DNA from: GCA-2720865 sp047630275
GTDB lineage: Bacteria > Bdellovibrionota > Bacteriovoracia > Bacteriovoracales > Bacteriovoracaceae
NCBI GenBank assembly: GCA_047630275.1
Contig: JBLHVN010000001.1
Coordinates: forward strand, 930,001 to 994,000
Direction: 5' to 3'
Length of the DNA: 64,000 nucleotides
Part shown: one piece after another, positions 8,507-18,230 of the stretch
How the letters are laid out: the number at the start of each line of letters is the position of its first letter
Position numbering within the stretch: the first letter of the stretch is position 1
Translations under genes and position numbers: made by a program
The notes under the pieces: model-generated
Database searches by the model: none
What the model saw: the letters and a program-made list of their open reading frames with translations, nothing else
Told to the model about the DNA's origin: nothing

Positions 8507-10654
8507 ACTGTGAACGGCAAGAACAGAACAAGCTGCTTTAGCAATTAACTTATCGTCATAAGCTCCAAAGAAACTCGATTTAAAAGTAGGGTCTGTACTT
8601 CCTAAGACCAAAAGATCGTATTCGACTGTCTCAGCTAAAAGTCTTTTTATCTCATCTTTACCTGTAAGAACCTTGGTATGGGTAGGTGCCTTAAGAGTTG
8701 AAGCAAGTTCGTCTAAGAAACGCTCTTCGTACCTTTGCTTTTCTACACTGACATTCTCATGGCAAAATTTTATAAGGGTGATATCTGCTCTATTCACTTC
8801 AGCTAAGTGATCAGAAGTCTCAAGGACTAAGGCATCATTCTTATCTGCATTGATGAGGGCCACAATCTTTCTAACATAACGAACTCCACTATCTTTAAAG
8901 ACCGCAAGATTGCAGTGAAGGTGAGACTTAAGCCACCCGATAGGGTTGTGAAAAGTTAAAGCACCTCGGCTTCTTCCTCTCCACTCAATTAAGAGCCATT
9001 CACAATGAAGCCGTTGAGAGATCTCAAAGATGGTTCTTGAAACATCATGGCTAACAACTGGATCAAAGGTAATAGGCTCTTTTTTCTCGATGGCCATAGC
9101 TATGACTCGTCTTCTAAGAGAGCGAAGTTCAGCAGGCTCATCGATAATATCATAGAGGGAAGCCTGTTCAGGAATTTCTAATATATGAGCCACTTCTAAG
9201 TTGCCATGCTCGGCTAAGGCCACACCCATTTCAATGAGCATTTCTGGACTTCTTTCTTTTCCAAAAAGAGAAACAACCACTTGGGCATCTCTTGTAAGGT
9301 CCATTGATTTGTAGCTTGAGGCTTCCGGGGCTTGCTCTTGGAGTAAATCAGTTCTTCTCCCTCGAATCCCAATAACACCCTTTCTGTCTGTTTGCCTTCT
9401 ACTGTAAACAAAGTAAAGAATGACACCAAGGCCTGAGATAAAAGAGAGGGACTTTACAGCTAGAATACCCATTCCCACTAGAAGGGCGACTCCTGAGAGG
9501 ATTCCAAAGACTTGTAAAAATGGATAAAGAGGAGCCTTATACACTGGCTTATACCATTGAGTTCTACTTTCTCTTAGGACAATAACTGAAATATTTTCAA
9601 TCATATAAATGGCAATCATAAAGGCAGAGGCCATCTTGGCGATCTTTGTTACATCAAAATTATAAAGAATAAAGATAACGACTAAGTATGAAAGGATGAT
9701 TGATGCGATTGGAGTTAAGAACTTGCTATGAAGTTTTCCTAGAAAACTTGGAAGTAACTTATCTCTACTCATGGCAAAAGGAAAACGAGAACCAGCTAAG
9801 ATACCCGCGTTAGATACATTAACCATGGTTAGAATAGCAATGATAGCAATAGCAGAACCAAAGATTGGACCTCCAACTTTAAGCGCCAGGGTGTAAGCAG
9901 GCTTTAAGTCGTTGGCCAATTCTAAATGTGAAAAGTTCCCGGCCATAACAAAAGAAGTCACACAATAGATAACGGTAACAATTCCTAAAGAGAGGAGGAT
10001 TCCTCGGCTCAAGTTCTTACCAGGGTTTTTAACTTCCTCAGCGATGGCGGCAACTTTTGTTACTCCAGCAAAGGAGACAAAAACAAGTGCAGTGGCCTCT
10101 GCCAATCCTATGGCTCCTTTTGGAAACAAAGGCTTTAAAAACTGAGGGTCCCAAGAGAAGAAGCCCAAAGTATTTACAGCGGTCATTCCCCCTATGGAGA
10201 TAAAGAGAATGATGGTCATAAAGCGAGAGACCTTACCGACCCCTAAAATATTAACAAAACAGATAAGTGTTAAGAAACCAAGCTGAAGAGGAAGCTCTTC
10301 GGCTGAAGAGACCACTGACATATAAGCGCCAATTCCGACTAGAGCAAAAGCAGACTTAAGCAGGATTGATAACCATAGTCCAAGACCAGAAACTGTTCCG
10401 GCTAAGGGGCCAAAGGTTCTTTCTAGGTAAATATAAGAGCCGCCACTGGCCGGCATGGCCGTGGCCAATTCAGCCTTACTCATAGCAGCAGGTAAGATAC
10501 ATAGTGCGGAGAGTAAGTAGGCAAGGTAGATGGAGGGACCGGTGATGGCAAAGCCAAGACCAGGAAGGACGAAAATCCCAGAGCCAAGCATGGAGCTAAT
10601 ACAAATTGTAACAACGGAGAAAAGTCCGAGACGTCTTTCTAGAGTGTTTTCCAT
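8495..10654 (-). CDS. APC-family amino-acid permease fused to two universal-stress-type domains
   Basis: Residues 1-430 form a 12-helix amino acid-polyamine-organocation transporter with the typical first helix SSMLGSGIFVLPG. The remaining 290 residues are soluble and resemble two tandem UspA-like alpha/beta domains (about 450-580 and 590-719). The last ends with LLVLGSTDP and CSVLAVH, which match the family's terminal strands. The fusion suggests that a nucleotide or other small ligand controls transport from the cytoplasmic side; this is known as an architecture in other bacteria and archaea. The transported substrate cannot be assigned. The gene stands alone, convergent with the zincin lipoprotein. 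Confidence 0.9.
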   Translation of the reverse strand: MENTLERRLGLFSVVTICISSMLGSGIFVLPGLGFAITGPSIYLAYLLSALCILPAAMSKAELATAMPASGGSYIYLERTFGPLAGTVSGLGLWLSILLKSAFALVGIGAYMSVVSSAEELPLQLGFLTLICFVNILGVGKVSRFMTIILFISIGGMTAVNTLGFFSWDPQFLKPLFPKGAIGLAEATALVFVSFAGVTKVAAIAEEVKNPGKNLSRGILLSLGIVTVIYCVTSFVMAGNFSHLELANDLKPAYTLALKVGGPIFGSAIAIIAILTMVNVSNAGILAGSRFPFAMSRDKLLPSFLGKLHSKFLTPIASIILSYLVVIFILYNFDVTKIAKMASAFMIAIYMIENISVIVLRESRTQWYKPVYKAPLYPFLQVFGILSGVALLVGMGILAVKSLSFISGLGVILYFVYSRRQTDRKGVIGIRGRRTDLLQEQAPEASSYKSMDLTRDAQVVVSLFGKERSPEMLIEMGVALAEHGNLEVAHILEIPEQASLYDIIDEPAELRSLRRRVIAMAIEKKEPITFDPVVSHDVSRTIFEISQRLHCEWLLIEWRGRSRGALTFHNPIGWLKSHLHCNLAVFKDSGVRYVRKIVALINADKNDALVLETSDHLAEVNRADITLIKFCHENVSVEKQRYEERFLDELASTLKAPTHTKVLTGKDEIKRLLAETVEYDLLVLGSTDPTFKSSFFGAYDDKLIAKAACSVLAVHSSSL

Positions 10655-10705
10655 AACCTATAGAATAGTAGGGTGGACTCGTAGGGTAAAGCTAATTGGT
10701 GAAAT

Positions 10706-11158
10706 TTAAGCTTTTTTCTTAGTCACTTTCTTTTTAGTGCCTTTCTTCTTAGTTGTGGAGGCTTTCTTCTTCGTTACTTTTTTGCGGCTAGTCGACTTCT
10801 TCTTTGTTTTCTTCTTAGAAACCTTTTTTCTTTTAGGAAGATAGGACTCAACTTTCTTTTGAAGTTTTCCTAAATCTTTTTTCTGATCTTTGATGAATTT
10901 TTGGGCTTTCTTTATTTCAGATTTAACAAGCTTCTCAACTGTCTTTTCTAAATCTTTTCTTTCTTTTTTAAATCGAGTGACAAGCTTAGGAATGTCTTTG
11001 GCCACGACTTGCTTGATATCTCTTTCAGCTTGAGTGACGAACTTCTTTAAGATCTTTTGAGCATCTTGAACGGGGTTCTTTGAACTTCCAAGTCCACGAA
11101 CTTCTTTTTTGATACTAGACCATGTCTTAATTATTGATGCTGATGATTTCTTTGCCAT
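10706..11158 (-). CDS. Lysine-rich histone-H1-like protein
   Basis: The 150-residue product is strongly basic. Residues 1-100 are a helical, Lys/Glu-rich segment. Residues 105-150 are almost only Lys, Thr, Ser, Ala and Arg in KKKV/TKKK/SKKK-type repeats, resembling the C-terminal tail of eukaryotic histone H1 and bacterial proteins such as chlamydial Hc1/Hc2 and AlgP. It probably binds DNA or RNA without sequence specificity. GAGCTC just upstream (11159-11164) may serve as ribosome site. It sits between the permease gene and nadE with short gaps on both sides and probably has its own promoter. Confidence 0.75.
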   Translation of the reverse strand: MAKKSSASIIKTWSSIKKEVRGLGSSKNPVQDAQKILKKFVTQAERDIKQVVAKDIPKLVTRFKKERKDLEKTVEKLVKSEIKKAQKFIKDQKKDLGKLQKKVESYLPKRKKVSKKKTKKKSTSRKKVTKKKASTTKKKGTKKKVTKKKA

Positions 11159-11214
11159 TGAGAGCTCCTTGTAGCCTGAGTAAACTATATCATTCTATTT
11201 AAGCTGAAAGTAAA

Positions 11215-12948
11215 TCATCTTTTACAAATAGGAACTCGGTAGCCAAAACCAAAGCTTTTAGGCTTTAGCTTAATGATAGGACAAAATTGGCCTCTCTTAT
11301 ATTCACTGCGGGAGTATAATTGATAAGTGTTCTCAACTTCTTCTTTATCAAATCCAGCTTCTATCAGCTCCTCTAGGTCCATCCGATAACTGAGAAAGCC
11401 TTCTAAAATGGCGTCTAATCTGTCATAGGGAGGTAGGCTATGTTCATCTTCTTGGTCTTCCCTAAGCTCAGCACTAGGAGCCCTCTTGATAATTCCTTCA
11501 GGGATCAATTCCCCAAAACGTTCATTGATAAACTCACTGAACCTAAAGACTTCACTTTTATAGAGGTCTCCAAGGAGGGAGATGGCCCCTACGCTATCCC
11601 CGTAAAGAGTGGAGTAACCAACGGCCAGTTCACTCTTGTTAGAAGTATTGATAACCATTGTGTTTTGATGATTGCTTCGGGCATAGAGCAGAGCTCCTCT
11701 TAAGCGGGATTGAATATTCTCGTCGGCTAGTCCATCAAGTTCAGTTCCAAAACCATCTCTATAGCCATTCTTTATGACTGAATGAAAGAACTTAATAGGA
11801 AGGCTTTTAAGCTTAACTCCAAGCCTTTCGCAAAGTTGATCTGAGTATTGCCAACTAATTTCTCTACTATAAATGCTCGGCATATAAATCGCCTCAACAC
11901 TTTGGCCCTCTTTTAAAGAAAGCTTAACTAAGGTTAAAACCAGAGCTGAGTCAATTCCACCAGAAAGGGCGATGGTAAAATGATTAAAGCCGCACTTTCT
12001 CGAGTATTCGTTAAAGGCAAACTTTAATGATTCAAAGACCTGAAAACAGTCTTCATCTGTAAGGGGCTTTAATCTAGGTAGCTTTCCTTCATAGTCTAAA
12101 GAAGCTTCAAAGAGAGACTCCCAAGTGTTTTCCATCGTTTCCTCTGGAACTAAGCTAGTGCCTTTAAACTTCTCAAGGTCGATGGTTAAAAGATCTGACT
12201 CAAAACTTTTTCCCATGGTTAAGAGGTTGCTGCCATTGACAGCAAAGCTGCCTCCATCGAACTGAACCTCATCTTCACCACCAACTCTGTTGACGTAAAA
12301 GAAGGGGGCTTCTAAGAAGCGAGAGATCTCTTTTGCTCTTGCAAGGCGCTTTTCTTTCTTACCAATATGAAAGGGAGAGGCGGATAGGTTTATAACCGCA
12401 TCAAACTCTAGTTTATTTTCTTTTAATTCATAAAGCTCTTTGACTGGATCCATTTCATGAGTGCTTGAATGCCACATATCCTCACAAATTAAGAGGGCAA
12501 AGGTTCTTCCCCCAAAACTCAAGACCCCCGGTTTTTCCCCGGGTGTAAAGTATTTCTCTTCATCGAAAATATCGTAATTAGGAAGCAGTCTTTTGGTATA
12601 GACGGCTCTTAGGTTCTTGCCTTTTTCCCAAGCATAAATAACGTTCTTGATCTTAACCGGAAGCCCACTTTCTTCAAGTTCATAGGAGAGCCCACTCATG
12701 AGAACCAGGGAATCTGAATCCCATGAATCTGTATTCAGTGCGTTAATGTCTTCGATCAGTTTATTAAACCTTTTTATATAGGGGCGTTGTAAACAGAGGT
12801 CTTGTAGGGGGTAACCAGTTAAAAAGAGCTCTGGTAATAAATGAATCCCTGGAGTTGGGGCCTTTTCAATGAAGTGCTTCTCTAGGTATGCGAAAATGTC
12901 CGCAGTATCGGCTAAAGTATGGTGAGTTTGATGAAGATGAATTTGCAT
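11215..12948 (-). CDS. nadE: Glutamine-dependent NAD+ synthetase
   Basis: The 577-residue enzyme has two domains. The N-terminal nitrilase-fold glutaminase has the Glu40-Lys119-Cys155 triad (LLPELF, YTKRLLP, LICEDMW). The C-terminal synthetase has the PP-loop SGGIDSALV near residue 330, followed by NTSNKSE and GYSTLYGD, which bind ATP and deamido-NAD. It completes NAD synthesis in the cytoplasm using glutamine as nitrogen donor. Length and domain order are those of bacterial two-domain NadE. It is divergent from trmFO, 62 bases away. Confidence 0.96.
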   Translation of the reverse strand: MQIHLHQTHHTLADTADIFAYLEKHFIEKAPTPGIHLLPELFLTGYPLQDLCLQRPYIKRFNKLIEDINALNTDSWDSDSLVLMSGLSYELEESGLPVKIKNVIYAWEKGKNLRAVYTKRLLPNYDIFDEEKYFTPGEKPGVLSFGGRTFALLICEDMWHSSTHEMDPVKELYELKENKLEFDAVINLSASPFHIGKKEKRLARAKEISRFLEAPFFYVNRVGGEDEVQFDGGSFAVNGSNLLTMGKSFESDLLTIDLEKFKGTSLVPEETMENTWESLFEASLDYEGKLPRLKPLTDEDCFQVFESLKFAFNEYSRKCGFNHFTIALSGGIDSALVLTLVKLSLKEGQSVEAIYMPSIYSREISWQYSDQLCERLGVKLKSLPIKFFHSVIKNGYRDGFGTELDGLADENIQSRLRGALLYARSNHQNTMVINTSNKSELAVGYSTLYGDSVGAISLLGDLYKSEVFRFSEFINERFGELIPEGIIKRAPSAELREDQEDEHSLPPYDRLDAILEGFLSYRMDLEELIEAGFDKEEVENTYQLYSRSEYKRGQFCPIIKLKPKSFGFGYRVPICKR

Positions 12949-13010
12949 AGCGGTCCCTATAGCGGTAAAGTGCGCCTCAAGTTAACCATTTGTAACTAAA
13001 CGTTTTTCAC

Positions 13011-14387
13011 ATGAAAGCAATCGATAGTAAAGTTCTCATAATTGGCGCCGGTTTGGCCGGAACAGATGCCGCTTGGTTTCTCGCCAATCGTGGTATCAAA
13101 GTAGTATTGGCGGAAGTCAAAAAAACAAAATTAGGTCCAGCCCAAAAGATGGACACTTATGCAGAATTGGTTTGTACCAATTCTTTAAAGTCTTTAAACC
13201 CTGACAGTGGTCATGGGCTTTTAAAGCATGAGATGAAAGGTCTTGGGTCACTGATATTAGAGATGGGCCATAAGCATGCCGTTCCTGCCGGAGATGCTTT
13301 AGCCGTTGACCGAGAAGAATTTTCAAAAGACATAACTCAAACTTTAAAGAATCATGAAAATATTGAGCTTATGGACTTAGAGGTAAGCGATCCTATTGTC
13401 TTAGCTAAAGAGCTTGGAGCGGACTTTACGATAGTTGCCTCTGGACCACTTACCACAGAACCCCTAAGCGATTGGATCATGAAGAATATAAGCGGGGACG
13501 ACTTTTATTTCTATGATGCTATCGCCCCTGTTGTTGACGCGGACTCATTAGACTTTTCAAAGATGTATTTTAAAGATCGTCACAAGCCTTACTCAGATGA
13601 TCCAAATAGTGAAAATGCAGAAGCAGATTATTTAAACATCCCCCTTGAAAAGCCAGCCTATTTAAAATTCATCAGTGACTTAATAGAAGCTGAAAAAGTA
13701 CCGGCTCAAAACTTTGAGCAAGAAAAGTTCTTTGAGGCCTGTTTGCCAATAGATCTTATGGCCGAAAGAGGGGAGGAAACACCTCGCTTTGGACCTATGA
13801 AACCCATTGGTCTTGAAAAAGAGGATGGATCGATCCCTTATGCTTGCATTCAATTAAGAAAAGAGAACCTACTTGGAAGCGCTTATAACTTAGTTGGTTT
13901 TCAAACCCGTCTTAAATACCCCGAGCAAGTTAGGGTCTTTAAGACTCTTCCTGGGTTTGAAGAGGCTAGCTTTATTCACCTTGGAAGTGTTCACCGCAAT
14001 AGTTTCTTAAACGCGCGAAAGCTTCTCAATTGGGACCTATCTAGTAAAGAATTTCCAAACCTATACTTTGCTGGTCAGATGACTGGAGTAGAAGGCTACA
14101 CTGAGTCAGCCACCATGGGGCTCTATGTGGCCATGCAGATCCTCAGAAAGATTAATGGAAAAGAGGTCTTAAAATTCCCATTTGAAACAGGGATTGGCGC
14201 TCTTGTTAATTATATTATGACTGTTAAAAAACCGACTCCTTCGAATATCAATTTTGGACTCCTGCCTTCTGTTGAATTAACCAAAGATGAGAGGCGAAAT
14301 AGAAAAGAGCGTAAGAAGATTAAAAAGGCTAAAGCAGCAGCAAGAGCCAGAGAAGCTTTTGATGCCTTAAAAGGAGAGTTCGCTTAG
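13011..14387 (+). CDS. trmFO: Folate/FAD-dependent tRNA (uracil-5-)-methyltransferase
   Basis: TrmFO makes ribothymidine at position 54 of tRNAs with methylene-tetrahydrofolate and FAD. The 458 residues show the dinucleotide-binding GAGLAG (12-17), the family block MDTYAELVCTNSLKS with Cys55, FEACLPIDLMAERG with Cys244, and the C-terminal LYFAGQMTGVEGYTES. Both cysteines correspond to the functional pair known in the Bacillus enzyme. A basic, Lys/Arg/Ala-rich tail (about 425-458) follows the usual end. The next gene begins at the base after its stop codon, which suggests coupling with the transporter. Confidence 0.96.
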   Translation: MKAIDSKVLIIGAGLAGTDAAWFLANRGIKVVLAEVKKTKLGPAQKMDTYAELVCTNSLKSLNPDSGHGLLKHEMKGLGSLILEMGHKHAVPAGDALAVDREEFSKDITQTLKNHENIELMDLEVSDPIVLAKELGADFTIVASGPLTTEPLSDWIMKNISGDDFYFYDAIAPVVDADSLDFSKMYFKDRHKPYSDDPNSENAEADYLNIPLEKPAYLKFISDLIEAEKVPAQNFEQEKFFEACLPIDLMAERGEETPRFGPMKPIGLEKEDGSIPYACIQLRKENLLGSAYNLVGFQTRLKYPEQVRVFKTLPGFEEASFIHLGSVHRNSFLNARKLLNWDLSSKEFPNLYFAGQMTGVEGYTESATMGLYVAMQILRKINGKEVLKFPFETGIGALVNYIMTVKKPTPSNINFGLLPSVELTKDERRNRKERKKIKKAKAAARAREAFDALKGEFA

Positions 14388-15281
14388 ATGGGAATTGCCT
14401 TTATATTTTTAGCCTGTACTACCTGGGCCATTGATACTCTTATCCGTTACCCATTATTAGGAAGCACCTCTCCCTTACAAATTGTTTTTGGTGAGCACCT
14501 CATCCTTTCACTTATCTTCGTTCCTTTTTTCTTCAAGTCTTTTAAGAAGATATGGAAAGCTGAAGTCAGTCATATCTTTAGTTTTATCGTTATTGGAGGA
14601 TTAGGCTCTGCCATAGGCACTTTGGCTTTTACTGCGGCTTTTTCAAAGATCAACCCAAGCCTGGTTATTCTTTTACAAAAACTTCAGCCCTTAATTGCAG
14701 TAAGCCTAGCCCGGCTTATATTAAAAGAGCCTCTGCAAAAGAAATTTCTTTTATGGGCCAGCCTTTGTTTGGTTGGAGGAATCTTAATCAGTTATCAAGA
14801 CATCTTCCCTGGACTCATGAAGTTAGACTTTAGTTCTAATCTCACCTCTACAACGGCCCTATGGGGCTACGCTCTAACGATGATTGCTGTCGTTAGTTGG
14901 GGGGCATCGACGGTCTTTGGTAAAAGCCTCGAGAACAATGGTTATTCTGAATTTGAAGTCATGGGCGGACGGTTCTGGGTGGGCCTTATTGTCCTCACTC
15001 CCTTTTTGGTATCAAGCGGCGAGAACTTGCCTGATTCCGGTGAAACTTGGCTTAAGATTCTTGCGCTAGTGGCCATCTCGGGACTCTTAGGGATGTGGTT
15101 CTATTATAGAGGTTTGAAATCGCTTTCAGCTAGATTGTGCGCCTTAGCAGAAATGTTCTTTCCATTTTGCGCAGTTGGTGTGAATTGGATATTCTTAGGG
15201 AAGACTTTAGATATAACCCAGCTAATAGGGGGGGGCCTTCTCTTGATAGGCTCTACAGTTATTCAAATAAAAAGATACTGA
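14388..15281 (+). CDS. EamA/DMT-family membrane transporter
   Basis: About ten hydrophobic helices in 297 residues, arranged as two repeated EamA halves (about 1-135 and 150-295), identify a drug/metabolite transporter superfamily member. Typical family features are the Trp-Gly pair starting the second half (VVSWGASTVFG) and a Gly-rich last helix. The substrate is unknown. It starts immediately after trmFO and ends 7 bases before the UXS-like gene, so it could serve the surface-sugar cluster that follows or simply share its promoter. Confidence 0.85.
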   Translation: MGIAFIFLACTTWAIDTLIRYPLLGSTSPLQIVFGEHLILSLIFVPFFFKSFKKIWKAEVSHIFSFIVIGGLGSAIGTLAFTAAFSKINPSLVILLQKLQPLIAVSLARLILKEPLQKKFLLWASLCLVGGILISYQDIFPGLMKLDFSSNLTSTTALWGYALTMIAVVSWGASTVFGKSLENNGYSEFEVMGGRFWVGLIVLTPFLVSSGENLPDSGETWLKILALVAISGLLGMWFYYRGLKSLSARLCALAEMFFPFCAVGVNWIFLGKTLDITQLIGGGLLLIGSTVIQIKRY

Positions 15282-15288
15282 GGAAAGT

Positions 15289-16266
15289 ATGGTTCAAAAA
15301 GTAGAATTACCAATAACGATGGAAGGTAAAATAGTTTTAGTGGCAGGAGCTGCTGGCTTTGTACCTTCTTATATAAGTGAGTTTTATTTAAAACTTGGGG
15401 CCAAGGTAATTGGACTAGATAACTTCATAACAGGCTCTCAAAGTAATATTGAATTACTTTCTAAGTACGATAACTTTGAATTTCATGAAACCAATATCTA
15501 TGAAAGCCTTCCCGATTTCTCAAAAACAAGTATTGATTATATTTTTTCTCTAGCTTCTCCAGCCTCTCCTATTGATTTCAAAGAGATTCCTCTAGAGATC
15601 ATGAGAGTAAATTCAGAAGGAACAATGCATCTTCTTGAACTTGCAAAAGAAAAGAAGGCCAGATTTCTCGAAGCATCTACTTCAGAAGTTTACGGAGACC
15701 CAGAGATTCATCCGCAAAGAGAAGAGTATGTAGGTTGTGTTAACCCAATTGGTCCACGTTCTTGCTATGACGAAGCAAAACGCTTCGCAGAGGCGATGAC
15801 AATGGCCTATCACCGAAGATACGGGGTTGATACTAGGATTGTAAGGATCTTTAATACTTATGGTCCTAGGATGAGACCTAATGATGGTAGGGTTATCCCT
15901 AACTTTATCAATCAGGCTCTAACGGGAGCAGACGTCACTGTTTATGGGGATGGTTCGCAAACAAGATCATTTTGTTATGTTACCGATCTTGTTAACGCTA
16001 TTCATAATGTGATGTTCTCTAAAGACCACACCCCCTTTAATTGTGGAAACCCGGACGAGTATACAGTTCTTGAAACTGCTGAAACGATAATGAAGTTCTT
16101 AGGATCTGATTCAAAGATCACCTATAAAGGTTTACCTGAAGATGACCCTAAAAGAAGACGGCCTAATATTGATAAGCTCCAGAGCGTATCAAGTTATAAG
16201 CCCGAAGTTAGTTTCGAAGAAGGCATAAAAAGAACAGCTGAGTTCTTTAAGAGTTTATCAAAGTGA
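15289..16266 (+). CDS. NAD-dependent sugar-nucleotide epimerase/decarboxylase (UXS-like)
   Basis: An extended short-chain dehydrogenase of 325 residues, closest in pattern to UDP-glucuronate decarboxylase: LDNFITGS after beta-2, ASTSEVYGDP, catalytic SCYDEAKR (YxxxK), and RIFNTYGPRMRPNDGRVIPNF. The Rossmann loop reads GAAGFVPS, so the third Gly of GxxGxxG is Pro. UXS-type enzymes make UDP-xylose or a 4-keto pentose for surface glycans. It opens a run of glycan genes and ends in a GTGA overlap with the glycosyltransferase that follows. Exact product is not proven. Confidence 0.88.
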   Translation: MVQKVELPITMEGKIVLVAGAAGFVPSYISEFYLKLGAKVIGLDNFITGSQSNIELLSKYDNFEFHETNIYESLPDFSKTSIDYIFSLASPASPIDFKEIPLEIMRVNSEGTMHLLELAKEKKARFLEASTSEVYGDPEIHPQREEYVGCVNPIGPRSCYDEAKRFAEAMTMAYHRRYGVDTRIVRIFNTYGPRMRPNDGRVIPNFINQALTGADVTVYGDGSQTRSFCYVTDLVNAIHNVMFSKDHTPFNCGNPDEYTVLETAETIMKFLGSDSKITYKGLPEDDPKRRRPNIDKLQSVSSYKPEVSFEEGIKRTAEFFKSLSK

Positions 16267-17297
16267 AAGTAGCTATAGGATGTGATCATATTCTTGAAAG
16301 AGACCGTTCTATTGAAATAGTCGAAGCTCTTTGCGCCATCTTTCCCGATGCTGAGGTCTACACCTTGGCCCATAGGCCCAAACAAGTCCTAGGTCCTCTT
16401 GAAAGAAAAAAGATTCATTCAACCTTTCTAAGTCATAAAGTCTCAAGTCTAAAAGAGCTCTCTAAATATTCCTACCTTATTCCAAGTGCCGCTAAGAACT
16501 TTCATATTACTTGCAGCCTTGATTTATTCATCGATGTCTCAAGTGGAATGGGTCATGGTTTTAAGACTTGTGAAAAGACAAAGAGGATCTCCTACCTTCT
16601 TGATAAGAAAGAAGACTCAATCAAATCAGGCTTTATAAGAAAATTCTTTAAATCCTATTTAAATAATTGGAAAAGAAAGAACCTCCTTGATGAAAGAACC
16701 CTTTGGGTAGAAACCCCTGAGTTAGAACAAAACTTAAAGGCCATGGGGAAGTCTCCTCAGATTCTAAGACCCTTTGTTAAAGTTGAAGACTTTAAAGTTA
16801 TAAAGTCAGCGGGCTTTAAGCATTCTGCTTACCTAATAAACGCTCTTCCTTTAAACGAAGAAATGGCAGAAAAAATAGCAGATAACCTAAAAAATCAGAA
16901 GATAGGCTTTAAGTTCATAGGGGATGACGGGCATCTGCTTGGACTAAAAGATAAGCTCGGAGAGGGCTCTTTCTTTGGAGAGAAGTGCCATGGTGAACTG
17001 GCCCCACTGATGTCTTCAGCTGCTGGACTTATCGATTTTGATACTCATCCGTATTCACCCTTCACTCTTGAGTGCCTAGCTAGTGGCAGGCCTGTTCTTA
17101 AAAATAAAAAGGATGTCGTTCTAGAAGATTTAAATGGCTTGGTTCCATTTTCAAATATGGACGAACTCTTCACTAAACTCCCAAGCCTTTCACATGAATC
17201 TTGGGTGGATAAGTCTGATGACCTTCGCCGAGGCGTGGTAAAATTTAATGAAAGCCGTTTTAAAACACAAGTAAAGAAATTCATCGAAAGGATTTAA
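16263..17297 (+). CDS. Family 4-type glycosyltransferase
   Basis: The 344-residue soluble protein has the two-lobe GT-B outline. The best evidence is the C-terminal donor-binding block YSPFTLECLASGRPVL, which matches the EAxAxGxPV region of family 4 enzymes, preceded by a HGELAPLMSSA stretch typical of the same fold. The N-terminal lobe is poorly conserved. The start is GTG at 16263, within the stop of the preceding gene (GTGA), so translation is likely coupled. Donor and acceptor are unknown; context suggests a surface polysaccharide. Confidence 0.78.
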   Translation: MKVAIGCDHILERDRSIEIVEALCAIFPDAEVYTLAHRPKQVLGPLERKKIHSTFLSHKVSSLKELSKYSYLIPSAAKNFHITCSLDLFIDVSSGMGHGFKTCEKTKRISYLLDKKEDSIKSGFIRKFFKSYLNNWKRKNLLDERTLWVETPELEQNLKAMGKSPQILRPFVKVEDFKVIKSAGFKHSAYLINALPLNEEMAEKIADNLKNQKIGFKFIGDDGHLLGLKDKLGEGSFFGEKCHGELAPLMSSAAGLIDFDTHPYSPFTLECLASGRPVLKNKKDVVLEDLNGLVPFSNMDELFTKLPSLSHESWVDKSDDLRRGVVKFNESRFKTQVKKFIERI

Positions 17298-18230
17298 ATG
17301 AAGAAACTAGTAAGCATTGTTACTCCCTGTTTTAATGAAGAAGATAATATTGATACAGTCTACGAAGCTGTTAAGAAAATATTTTCAGATAAAGAAGAAT
17401 ATAACTACGAGCATATCTTCATTGATAATGATTCTTCCGATAAAACTCAAGAAATGTTACGAAGCCTTGCCAGTAAAGATACTAAGGTAAAAGTCATTAT
17501 TAACAGCCGAAACTTTGGGCATATTAGATCTCCCTACCATGCCATGCTGCAAAGTGAGGGGGACGCGGTGATTCTCTTAGTGGCTGATCTTCAAGACCCA
17601 CCTGAACTGATCAATGAATTCTTAGCTGAATGGGAAAATGGGCACGATGCTGTTATTGGAACAAAGACTCAGAGCTTAGAATCTCCAACCATGTTTTTCA
17701 TAAGAAAGATCTATTACGGCATTATCAATAGGCTATCTGAAATTAAACTTCAAAAGAATTACACAGGTTTTGGACTCTACGATAAGAAGATCATTAAAGT
17801 CATGAGAAGCTTAGATGATCCATATCCATACCTAAGAGGACTTATCTTCGAAATTGGTTACGATATTAAGATCATCGAATACACTCAGCCAGCAAGGCTT
17901 AGAGGGATTACCAAGAATAACTTCTTCACCCTTTATGATATGGCCATGCTTGGGATCTCAAATCATTCAAAGATTCCTCTTCGTGTGGCTACTTTATCTG
18001 GCTTTATCCTGTCAGCGGCCTGCTTTGGTGTATCGCTTGTTTACTTTCTTTATAAGCTTATGTTTTGGGATAAATTTGAAATTGGTGTTGCTCCGGTTGT
18101 GATTGGACTCTTTCTCTTTGCGTCTATTCAGTTATTTTTCATTGGAATCCTAGGGGAATATATTGGATTTATTCACACTAAGGTTCAAGGCAGGCCCCAT
18201 GTCTTTGAAAAAGAAAGGATAAACTTTTGA
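17298..18230 (+). CDS. Family 2 glycosyltransferase with two C-terminal membrane helices (GtrB/ArnC-like)
   Basis: Residues 1-220 form a GT-A domain with the start VSIVTPCFNEEDNI, the metal-binding DLQDPPELI (usual DxD region) and an IGTKTQ segment. Two helices follow (about 232-255 and 268-292). This arrangement is that of polyprenyl-phosphate glycosyltransferases such as GtrB, ArnC and DPM1, which load a sugar onto a lipid carrier at the inner membrane. ATG directly follows the upstream stop. The lipid-carrier role fits a cluster making a modified glycan. Confidence 0.9.
   Translation: MKKLVSIVTPCFNEEDNIDTVYEAVKKIFSDKEEYNYEHIFIDNDSSDKTQEMLRSLASKDTKVKVIINSRNFGHIRSPYHAMLQSEGDAVILLVADLQDPPELINEFLAEWENGHDAVIGTKTQSLESPTMFFIRKIYYGIINRLSEIKLQKNYTGFGLYDKKIIKVMRSLDDPYPYLRGLIFEIGYDIKIIEYTQPARLRGITKNNFFTLYDMAMLGISNHSKIPLRVATLSGFILSAACFGVSLVYFLYKLMFWDKFEIGVAPVVIGLFLFASIQLFFIGILGEYIGFIHTKVQGRPHVFEKERINF

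Noticed and set aside
11440..11703. An 87-codon plus-strand frame inside nadE.
   Set aside because: It overlaps fully with a well-conserved gene on the other strand and has no recognisable domain.
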